Both the position numbers and the translations under genes were made by a program. Positions 1 through 4,959 of a stretch of DNA of 5,420 bases are shown here, in pieces (within the stretch, counting starts at the first letter, position 1; the number at the start of each line of letters is the position of its first letter). This DNA is from Candidatus Nanopelagicales bacterium (lineage in GTDB: Bacteria; Actinomycetota; Actinomycetes; S36-B12; GCA-2699445), in the NCBI GenBank assembly GCA_029939085.1, contig JAOZTQ010000107.1, positions 1 through 5,420 of the forward strand, in the 5' to 3' direction. The notes under the pieces were generated by a model. It made no database searches. It saw nothing but the letters and a program-made list of their open reading frames with translations, and was not told the origin of the DNA.

Positions 1-17
1 GCCACTACTACCCGCAT
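1..17 (-). CDS. Start of an unidentified gene downstream of truA (5' end only)
   Basis: An ATG at 17-15 lies four bases downstream of a near-perfect Shine-Dalgarno sequence (GGAGGA, 27-22) and opens a frame reading Met-Arg-Val-Val-Val-Ala up to the window edge. The arginine plus valine-rich start is typical of a first beta strand in Rossmann-like or kinase-type folds, but six residues cannot identify a family. It is not the usual start of rplM (uL13), the gene that follows truA in several actinobacteria. The 98-base gap after truA shows no clear terminator, so it may be co-transcribed or have its own promoter. Start call rests only on the strong ribosome binding site. Confidence 0.45.
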
Positions 18-21
18 TGAT

Positions 22-27
22 TCCTCC
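22..27 (-). promoter_or_regulatory. Strong Shine-Dalgarno sequence of the left-edge gene
   Basis: On the minus strand GGAGGA is followed by four bases and then ATG. It is the best anti-16S match in the window apart from the GGAGGA used by truA, and it is the sole reason to call a gene start at the edge. Confidence 0.5.
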
Positions 28-115
28 GACTAACTTAGATCAGCATTAACGGCGCTAGCGTGCCAGATTCATTCGTTGGATGCGCGCTGCTGAGGAAATC
101 AAACGAGTTCACGTA

Positions 116-979
116 TCAGTCCAAGTTCGACTTAAGTTTCCGCATTTGTCTCGACTCACGCACCCTAGCGGCGAGCCCGTCATCGGGTGGATACTCGATG
201 CGTTCCAGAACCAAACCCAAGGCCGGCATGACACCTGCCGCCGAGTCACGTTGGCGACCTGCCAAGATCTCCGCAACCCATGATGGTTCGCGCCTGCCCT
301 CTCCCACAGCCACCAGCGCACCAACGACAGACCGAACCATGGAATGGCAAAAAGCATCGGCACCCAGGGCAACCTCCAGGAGATCACTGGACGTACGACA
401 GACGGTCGCATAGTCAAGTCGTCGGATTGTGGTCGCACCTTCTCTTGCGCGGCAGAATGCGGCGAAGTCATGCTCGCCGACTAAAGATCCCGCAGCCGCA
501 GCCATGGTTGAAACGTCGAGAACGCGAGGGTGAAAATGTACCCACTCACGTGTCAGCGGGTCATAGTTCGGCGGATCATCACAAATTCGATACACATAGT
601 GTCGAGATTTGGCCGCGAATCTCGCATCGAAATGTTCCGGGGCAGGCTCGATCCGTCGACATCTGATCTGCGGACCCAGCGACTGGTTGAGTTGGGCTGT
701 AAGCCCGTGCCAAGTCCGACGCTGTAGAGCAGTGTCCGGCAAGTCCGCGTGGGCTACTTGACCTCGCGCATGAACTCCCGCATCTGTGCGCCCCGCACAA
801 TGCACTGCGATAGGACAGCCACAAATATCCGACAACGCATCTTCAACTCGCTGCTGGACTGTACTCCGGCCAGGCTGACGAGCCCATCCGGAAAAACCGG
901 TTCCGTCATAAGCCAGATCTAACCGAACTCGGGTGCAACCCTCCGGAACGGCGCGGGGATCCGTGCCAGGACCATTCAC
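116..979 (-). CDS. truA: tRNA pseudouridine(38-40) synthase TruA
   Basis: This is the enzyme that converts uridines 38-40 in the anticodon stem-loop of many tRNAs to pseudouridine; it acts in the cytoplasm as a homodimer. The 287-residue product has the family landmarks in order: LDLAYDGTGFSGWARQP near residues 20-36, GRTDAGVHA at 63-71 with the catalytic aspartate D66, FDARFAAKSRHYVYRI at 117-132, GEHDFAAFC at 168-176 and FCHSMVRSVVG at 210-220. The start is GTG, not ATG: GTG at 979-977 overlaps the rplQ stop as GTGA, so the two genes are probably translationally coupled. A GGAGGA at 997-992, inside the last codons of rplQ, lies 12 bases upstream of this start. Length is slightly above the ~265-270 residues of E. 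coli TruA because of about 17 extra N-terminal residues and a basic C-terminal tail. Identification is firm; an internal start a few codons later cannot be excluded but would lose the coupling geometry. Confidence 0.96.
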   Translation of the reverse strand: MNGPGTDPRAVPEGCTRVRLDLAYDGTGFSGWARQPGRSTVQQRVEDALSDICGCPIAVHCAGRTDAGVHARGQVAHADLPDTALQRRTWHGLTAQLNQSLGPQIRCRRIEPAPEHFDARFAAKSRHYVYRICDDPPNYDPLTREWVHFHPRVLDVSTMAAAAGSLVGEHDFAAFCRAREGATTIRRLDYATVCRTSSDLLEVALGADAFCHSMVRSVVGALVAVGEGRREPSWVAEILAGRQRDSAAGVMPALGLVLERIEYPPDDGLAARVRESRQMRKLKSNLD

Positions 980-1623
980 TTCTCGGTGTCGTCCTCCGAG
1001 GCTTCAGCCTTGTCAGAGTCGTCGGCTTCCTCATCCGAATCTTCGGAGTCATCGGCATCTTCAGCCGTTGCGTCCGTATCGACGTCCTGGACTTCCGCAT
1101 CCTCTTCGACTGCAGCCGACTCTGCCTGCTGGTCATCGGTCGAGGTCTCGACTACTTCCTCATCCTGGACCTGATCAGCCTGCTCATTCACCTCTGACTC
1201 AGCCGACGCCCGGTCTTTAGCCGCGCGCTTCGTTGCAGCAGTCGCTTCAGCCACAGTCTGCTCTTCCAGGGGCTCAACCAGTTCGATGACCGCCATCGGG
1301 GCATTGTCGCCCTTGCGCGGTCCAATCTTGGTGATTCTGGTGTAGCCACCGGGTCGACCCGCATAGCCGGGTGCGATTTCGGTGAACAACTCGTGCACGA
1401 CGGTGCGGTCTCGGATCACCGAGGCAACTTGACGTCGCGCTGCAAGATCGCCGCGTTTTGCCTTGGTTACCAAACGCTCCGCAAACGGACGCAGCCGCTT
1501 GGCCTTTGCCTCAGTGGTAGTGATCCGGCCATGCTCAAACAGTGCTGACGCCATATTGGCCAGCATCAGTCGCTGGTGCGCCGGGCTGCCGCCGAAGCGG
1601 GTTCCCTTGGTCGGGGTGGGCAT
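976..1623 (-). CDS. rplQ: 50S ribosomal protein L17 (bL17) with long acidic C-terminal extension
   Basis: Large-subunit protein near the polypeptide exit side of 23S rRNA. The core, residues 1-117, is typical: MPTPTKGTRFGG start, AHQRLMLANMASALFEHGRI at 15-34, TTEAKAKRLRP at 36-46, GGYTRITKIGPRKGDNAPMAVIELVE at 92-117. After it comes an extension of about 98 residues, first Ala-rich and mixed charge, then from about 145 to 215 extremely acidic: I count 33 Asp/Glu in 71 residues against two Lys. Actinobacterial L17 proteins are often extended, but 215 residues is long compared with about 127 in E. coli. The ATG at 1623 has an AGGAG at 1633-1629 with five bases between. It follows rpoA after 25 bases, and its stop overlaps the GTG start of truA. 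Confidence 0.97.
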   Translation of the reverse strand: MPTPTKGTRFGGSPAHQRLMLANMASALFEHGRITTTEAKAKRLRPFAERLVTKAKRGDLAARRQVASVIRDRTVVHELFTEIAPGYAGRPGGYTRITKIGPRKGDNAPMAVIELVEPLEEQTVAEATAATKRAAKDRASAESEVNEQADQVQDEEVVETSTDDQQAESAAVEEDAEVQDVDTDATAEDADDSEDSDEEADDSDKAEASEDDTEK

Positions 1624-1648
1624 GACTACTCCTGACTAGTTCGCTATC

Positions 1649-2662
1649 TCAGTACTGCTCGGTTTCGACATAACCGCCATCGTCATCGCCGTAGTAGACG
1701 ACCTGAGACGGATCGAATCCGGGCGGGCTGTCGCGCAGCGCCAGCCCCATTTCATTGAGCTTGATCTTGACTTCGTCAATACTCTTACTGCCGAAGTTAC
1801 GGATATCGAGCAGATCAGCCTCGGAGCGAGTGATGAGCTCACCCACTGTTTGAACGCCTTCCCGCTTCAAGCAGTTGTGGGAGCGCACGGAGAGGTTCAA
1901 CGCATCAATCGATGTAGCGAGTAGAGCGTTGTCCTCTTCCTCTTCCGGTGACGGACCAAGATCGAGCCCCTCAGCCTCGGTGTTCAACTCCCGGGCAAGA
2001 CCGAAGAGTTCCACGAGGGTGCGACCTGCGGAGGCGACGGCATCTCGCGGGAAAATGGATGGTTGCGTGGTTACGTCCACAATCAGCCGGTCGTAGTCAG
2101 TGCGCTGCTCGACACGAGTGGCCTCAACCTTGTAGGTCACTTTGAGCACCGGTGAGTAAATGGAATCGACTGGAATCCGACCTATCTCGACACCAGCATC
2201 TCGTGGCGGTGCCTGAGCCGATACGTAACCGCGACCGGCCTCGATGGTCAGCTCCATTTCCAACTGACCGCGCTCATCAAGCGACGCAATCACCAGATCG
2301 GGGTTGTGTACCTCGACACCGGCTGGCAACTGAATATCAGCAGCCGTAACCAGTCCGGGGCCGGTGCGATGAATATACGCGGTGGCCACATCGTCGCCGT
2401 CAATCGAAACGACGAGGGACTTCACGTTCAGAATGATCTCGGTGACATCTTCCTTGACACCTTCAATCGTCGAAAACTCATGCTGAATGCCGTCGATCTT
2501 AATGCTGGTTACTGCAGCTCCAGGAATGCTGGACAGCAGCGTGCGACGTATCGAGTTTCCCAGCGTGTAGCCGAAACCCGGCTCCAACGGCTCCAGTACG
2601 AATCGCGAACGGTAGTCCGAAATTGGTTCTTCGCGTAGAACAGGTCGTTTGGTGATGAGCAC
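1649..2662 (-). CDS. rpoA: DNA-directed RNA polymerase subunit alpha
   Basis: The alpha dimer scaffolds assembly of RNA polymerase and its C-terminal domain contacts UP elements and activators. The 337 residues divide into the N-terminal dimerisation domain (about 1-230, with FVLEPLEPGFGYTLGNSIRRTLLSSIPG at 21-48 and SPVLKVTYKVEATRVEQRTD at 170-189), an acidic linker (about 231-250, with five glutamates in 240-243 and nearby), and the helix-hairpin-helix C-terminal domain (about 252-312). R260, N263, C264, K266, G291, K293 and S294 match the DNA-binding residues R265, N268, C269, K271, G296, K298 and S299 of E. coli. The tail ends GYVETEQY, an actinobacterial signature. The start is GTG at 2662-2660 with an AGGA at 2674-2671 eight bases upstream; no in-frame ATG fits the conserved MLI start. 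It lies 71 bases after rpsD, a gap that contains a hairpin. Confidence 0.98.
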   Translation of the reverse strand: MLITKRPVLREEPISDYRSRFVLEPLEPGFGYTLGNSIRRTLLSSIPGAAVTSIKIDGIQHEFSTIEGVKEDVTEIILNVKSLVVSIDGDDVATAYIHRTGPGLVTAADIQLPAGVEVHNPDLVIASLDERGQLEMELTIEAGRGYVSAQAPPRDAGVEIGRIPVDSIYSPVLKVTYKVEATRVEQRTDYDRLIVDVTTQPSIFPRDAVASAGRTLVELFGLARELNTEAEGLDLGPSPEEEEDNALLATSIDALNLSVRSHNCLKREGVQTVGELITRSEADLLDIRNFGSKSIDEVKIKLNEMGLALRDSPPGFDPSQVVYYGDDDGGYVETEQY

Positions 2663-2710
2663 TTCTTGTTTCCTTTCCGTGGACGCCCGCTATATGACGC
2701 CCAAGACTGG

Positions 2711-2730
2711 TCGGGGTCGTGCGACCCCGA
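2711..2730 (-). promoter_or_regulatory. Perfect hairpin in the rpsD-rpoA intergenic gap
   Basis: Three bases after the rpsD stop the transcript reads UCGGGGUC, GCAC, GACCCCGA: an 8-bp perfect stem with a four-base loop (nine pairs if the inner G-C closes). The following bases, CCAGUCUUGGG, contain no U-tract, so it does not look like a standard intrinsic terminator. It sits 48 bases before the rpoA GTG. Possible roles, all inferred: a 3' stabiliser of the upstream ribosomal-protein messenger, a processing site, or a partial terminator that sets the ratio of alpha to ribosomal proteins. Confidence 0.55.
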
Positions 2731-2733
2731 AGA

Positions 2734-3363
2734 TCACTTCGAGTAATACTCGACGATCAGTTGTTCCTGCACTTCCGTATCAATCGCTTCCCGCTCGGGT
2801 AGCGAATGAACCAGAATGCGCAGCTGAGTGGGGATCGCCTCGAGCCAGCCCGGCACAGTGCGTAGGCCAGCATCGTTGATCGCAGCGAGGAATGGCGTCA
2901 GCTCCCTGGATGACGGCTTCACCTCAATGATGTCGGTCGGGCTCACCCGGTAGGACGGAATGTCTACTTTGTGACCGTTGACGGTGAAGTGACCGTGTCG
3001 GACTAATTGACGCGCCATGTCTCGGGACGAGGCAAAGCCAGCGCGGTAGACAACGTTGTCGAGTCGGCTTTCCAGGATCTGGAGGAGGTTTTCACCAGTC
3101 TTACCGGAACGACGGGACGCCTCGGCGAAGTAGCCGCGGAACTGCTTCTCCAGTACTCCGTAGATACGCGCAAGCTTCTGCTTTTCGCGCATCTGCAGGA
3201 GGAACTCTGACTCCTTGGTTCGTCGTGCCTGTCCATGCATACCCGGTGGGTAGGCTTTGCGCTTTTCTAGCGGACAGTTGGTGTAGCACTTGTTCCCCTT
3301 GAGGAACAGCTTTGTCTTCTCCCGGCGGCAGCGTTTGCAGTCGGGTCCGGTGTATCGGGCCAT
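2734..3363 (-). CDS. rpsD: 30S ribosomal protein S4 (uS4), zinc-knuckle type
   Basis: Primary 16S rRNA-binding protein that nucleates 30S assembly and, in E. coli, represses translation of the alpha operon. The 209 residues begin MARYTGPDCKRC; four cysteines C9, C12, C26 and C30 form an N-terminal zinc-knuckle-like motif, followed by YPPGMHGQ at 38-45, the helical region with LEKQFRGYFAEA at 71-82, the S4 RNA-binding domain about 99-160 (SRLDNVVYRAGFASSRDMARQLV begins it) and the conserved end QLIVEYYSK. The frame is open 17 codons further upstream, but I take ATG at 3363 because it gives the universal MARY start, has GGAG at 3376-3373 nine bases upstream, and avoids a 35-base overlap with rpsK. 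The cysteine spacing C-x2-C-x13-C-x3-C is one residue shorter than the C-x2-C-x13-C-x4-C of the Thermus protein. rpsK ends 16 bases upstream. Confidence 0.98.
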   Translation of the reverse strand: MARYTGPDCKRCRREKTKLFLKGNKCYTNCPLEKRKAYPPGMHGQARRTKESEFLLQMREKQKLARIYGVLEKQFRGYFAEASRRSGKTGENLLQILESRLDNVVYRAGFASSRDMARQLVRHGHFTVNGHKVDIPSYRVSPTDIIEVKPSSRELTPFLAAINDAGLRTVPGWLEAIPTQLRILVHSLPEREAIDTEVQEQLIVEYYSK

Positions 3364-3379
3364 GCTTACTCTCTCCTGC

Positions 3380-3778
3380 TCAGACGCGGCGCCGCTTGGG
3401 TGGGCGGCAACCATTGAAGGCGATCGGGGTTACATCGGAGATAGATCCGACCTCCAGGCCAGTGGCCTGTAGTGAGCGGATGGCAGTCTCACGGCCGGAG
3501 CCGGGGCCCCGCACATAGACATCCACTTTTCGCATGCCGTGATCCATGGCGCGTCGTGCAGCTGCTTCCGCTGCCATCTGGGCCGCGAACGGCGTTGACT
3601 TACGGCTGCCTTTGAAACCAACTTGGCCCGCAGAGGACCAAGCGATAACGGCACCGGTGGGATCGGTGATCGTGATGATTGTGTTGTTGAACGTGCTCTT
3701 GATGTGAGCGTGCCCGTGGGCTACGTTCTTCTTTTCCTTGCGGCGCACCTTCTTGGCGCCTGGACTCTTGGGAGCCAT
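3380..3778 (-). CDS. rpsK: 30S ribosomal protein S11 (uS11)
   Basis: Platform protein of the 30S subunit next to the mRNA exit region and bS21/bS6-bS18 neighbourhood. The 132 residues show the basic N-terminus (MAPKSPGAKKVRRKEKKN), HIKSTFNNTI at 25-34, GFKGSRKSTPFAAQ at 54-67, YVRGPGSGRETAIRSL at 88-103 and the C-terminal DVTPIAFNGCRPPKRRRV at 115-132. Where nearly all bacterial homologues I recall have Pro-His before the Asn-Gly, this one has Ala120-Phe121; N122-G123 itself is kept. ATG at 3778 with AGGAG at 3795-3791, a slightly long 12-base spacing. It lies 44 bases after rpsM and 16 before rpsD. Confidence 0.98.
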   Translation of the reverse strand: MAPKSPGAKKVRRKEKKNVAHGHAHIKSTFNNTIITITDPTGAVIAWSSAGQVGFKGSRKSTPFAAQMAAEAAARRAMDHGMRKVDVYVRGPGSGRETAIRSLQATGLEVGSISDVTPIAFNGCRPPKRRRV

Positions 3779-3822
3779 GTGGTCGGTTCTCTCCTACGTT
3801 GTTGGGTAATGGTTAGGGGCCG

Positions 3823-4194
3823 TTAGGCCTTCTTCTTGCCCGCTACGGTCTTGCGCGGGCCCTTTCGGGTACGGGCGTTCGTGTGCGTGCGCTGGCCATG
3901 TACCGGAAGACCACGACGATGGCGGATCCCCTGGTATGAACCGATCTCAACCTTCCGGCGAATATCGGCCTGAACTTCGCGGCGCAAATCGCCCTCAACC
4001 TGTAGATTTCCCTCGATCCAATCGCGCAACGCGATCAGTTCAGGGTCGCCCAACTCATGGACCCGTAAATTTGGATCGATCCCCGTTGCGGCCAAAGCCT
4101 GTTGTGAACGGGAACGACCTACTCCATAGATGTAGGTGAGTGCCACCTCGACCCGCTTATCGCGGGGCAGGTCGACACCGACTAGACGTGCCAT
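3823..4194 (-). CDS. rpsM: 30S ribosomal protein S13 (uS13)
   Basis: Head protein of the 30S subunit that contacts the P-site tRNA and bridges to the 50S. The 123 residues match the family over full length: MARLVGVDLPRDKRVEVALTYIYGVG at 1-26 with its helix-hairpin-helix-like YIYGVGRSRSQ, GDLRREVQADIRR at 68-80, GIRHRRGLPVHGQRT at 89-103, and the basic tail NARTRKGPRKTVAGKKKA that reaches the tRNA. ATG at 4194 has AAGGAA at 4207-4202 upstream. It is the first gene of the alpha-operon core and is preceded by an unusually long 153-base structured spacer after rpmJ, which is the likely site of control. Confidence 0.98.
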   Translation of the reverse strand: MARLVGVDLPRDKRVEVALTYIYGVGRSRSQQALAATGIDPNLRVHELGDPELIALRDWIEGNLQVEGDLRREVQADIRRKVEIGSYQGIRHRRGLPVHGQRTHTNARTRKGPRKTVAGKKKA

Positions 4195-4347
4195 CGGGCG
4201 TTTCCTTCTCTTGTCGCGACGGGTCCTTCAAGTCACCAATCCCACCGCCCGGTGGGTCTCCGGCCCGTCTGTCCGGAGGTATCGTCCCGATGCGGGCACG
4301 TGGCCGATCGGGGGTCGAGTGACCCGTTTTGTTGTAGTGCGTTGGGA
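4195..4347 (-). promoter_or_regulatory. Structured 153-base spacer/leader of rpsM (candidate ribosomal-protein autoregulatory RNA)
   Basis: The gap between rpmJ and rpsM can fold into a closed multi-branch structure in the transcript. An outer 7-bp helix pairs 4327-4321 (ACGGGUC) with 4225-4219 (GACCCGU), the latter 12 bases before the rpsM ribosome binding site. Inside it, in order and without overlap, lie 4312-4307 with 4291-4286 (CCCGAU/AUCGGG, plus an inner GGC/GCC), 4278-4273 with 4263-4258 (CUCCGG/CCGGAG, 9-base loop) and 4256-4251 with 4246-4241 (CCCACC/GGUGGG, loop GGGC). The same GGGUC at 4325-4321 can instead pair with GACCC at 4316-4312, which breaks the outer helix and shortens the first inner one. 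In E. coli, uS4 represses the alpha operon through a folded rpsM leader; equivalent function here is inferred from position only. No convincing promoter seen. Confidence 0.45.
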
Positions 4348-4461
4348 CTAACCCTGACGCTGTTTGTGACGCGGGTTGTCGCAGATAACCCGGACAACAC
4401 CTTTGCGTCTGATGACGCGGCATTTGTCGCACATCGGCTTGACGCTTGGCTTGACCTTCAT
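4348..4461 (-). CDS. rpmJ: 50S ribosomal protein L36 (bL36), zinc-binding type
   Basis: A 37-codon gene: MKVKPSVKPMCDKCRVIRRK at 1-20, then GVVRVICDNPRHKQRQG, TAG stop. This small protein binds 23S rRNA in the large subunit. C11, C14, C27 and H32 form the C-x2-C-x12-C-x4-H zinc site, so it is the zinc-dependent form rather than the cysteine-free zinc-starvation paralogue. ATG at 4461 has GAGGA at 4475-4471, nine bases upstream. It follows infA after 19 bases and is separated from rpsM by the long structured spacer. The match is full length and unambiguous. Confidence 0.97.
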   Translation of the reverse strand: MKVKPSVKPMCDKCRVIRRKGVVRVICDNPRHKQRQG

Positions 4462-4480
4462 CTGAACAGTTCCTCGCGAA

Positions 4481-4702
4481 TCACTTGTAGCGGTAGATGA
4501 TCCGACCGCGGGTCAGATCATAAGGTGATAGTTCCACGACGACACGATCATCGGGCAGGATCCGGATGTAGTGCATCCGCATCTTTCCGCTGATGTGAGC
4601 CAGGACTTTGTGGCCGTTGTCGAGTTCGACCCGAAACATCGCATTGGGGAGTGACTCCACAACTACGCCTTCCAGCTCGATGGCGCCATCTTTCTTGGCC
4701 AT
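4481..4702 (-). CDS. infA: Translation initiation factor IF-1
   Basis: Single OB-fold (S1-like) protein that binds the 30S A site during initiation. The 73 residues carry the family sequence throughout: MAKKDGAIELEGVVVESLPN, MFRVELDNGHKVLAHISGKMR at 22-42, HYIRILPDDRVVVELSPYDL at 44-63, and the end TRGRIIYRYK. Length is the normal 72-73. ATG at 4702 with AAGGA at 4718-4714, 11 bases upstream. The gene is preceded by a 257-base gap after map that is probably its own leader or promoter region; a 26-codon frame in that leader ends in TAATG overlapping this start. Confidence 0.98.
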   Translation of the reverse strand: MAKKDGAIELEGVVVESLPNAMFRVELDNGHKVLAHISGKMRMHYIRILPDDRVVVELSPYDLTRGRIIYRYK

Positions 4703-4959
4703 TACTCGACACGTCCTTGTCTCTGCACTTCCGGCCTGAGCCGGCTACTGCACCGCGTTCCGATGAGAACTAACCCCATCATCTTCACGGCCAGTTCAGC
4801 TTCTGATCGACTGCAGAGCAACTCCAGCCCCGACAGGAGCCGAAAGCAGGAGTTCCGCTGAATCGCCGCTCAGAACATACTGAACCGTTCGTAAGTGTAG
4901 GGCATGAATGGCAGTGGCGGAAACCGCGATCTGGTGTGATGCGGCTCTCACTCGCTGGA
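4703..4959 (-). other. Non-coding map-infA gap: leader hairpins and possible promoter
   Basis: No recognisable gene lies in these 257 bases. In the transcript direction there is a hairpin at 4854-4820 (AACUCC, U·U mismatch, GC, 17-base loop, GC, GGAGUU) and a smaller one at 4744-4731 (CCGGC, loop UCAG, GCCGG) ending 12 bases before the infA ribosome binding site. A weak promoter candidate precedes them. The length and structure suggest that infA begins a sub-transcript with a regulated 5' leader, while read-through from map is also possible because no U-tract terminator is visible. Confidence 0.4.
4894..4923 (-). promoter_or_regulatory. Weak sigma-70-type promoter candidate upstream of infA
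   Basis: On the minus strand TTTCCG (4923-4918), 18 bases, then TACACT (4899-4894). The -10 matches four of six consensus positions and fits the actinobacterial TAnnnT pattern; the -35 matches only three of six. It would give an infA leader of roughly 185 bases that includes both hairpins. Matches of this quality occur by chance, so confidence is low. Confidence 0.2.

Noticed and set aside
53..60. CGCTAGCG palindrome downstream of truA as a terminator
   Set aside because: Only eight bases, no loop and no U-tract; too common by chance to call.
280..666. 128-codon plus-strand frame opposite truA
   Set aside because: Antisense to a clear full-length truA; His/Gln/Arg-rich composition without family features.
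986..1174. Plus-strand serine-rich frame, 62 codons
   Set aside because: It is the antisense of the Asp/Glu-rich codons of the rplQ tail; reverse complements of GAG/GAC/GAT read as Ser-rich. No ribosome site or family match.
2711..2730. Intrinsic terminator after rpsD
   Set aside because: The hairpin is good but no U-tract follows, and rpoA and rplQ downstream have no clear promoter of their own in the gap; kept as a regulatory hairpin instead.
3364..3414. Longer rpsD start at 3414 (MVAAHPSGAA...)
   Set aside because: It overlaps rpsK by 35 bases and encodes antisense-like shadow of the rpsK end; the MARY start at 3363 has its own Shine-Dalgarno and matches all homologues.
4157..4432. 91-codon minus-strand frame across the rpmJ-rpsM spacer
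   Set aside because: It starts inside rpmJ and ends inside rpsM in other frames, has no ribosome site and no recognisable motif, and its Pro/Arg-rich content is typical of shadow frames.
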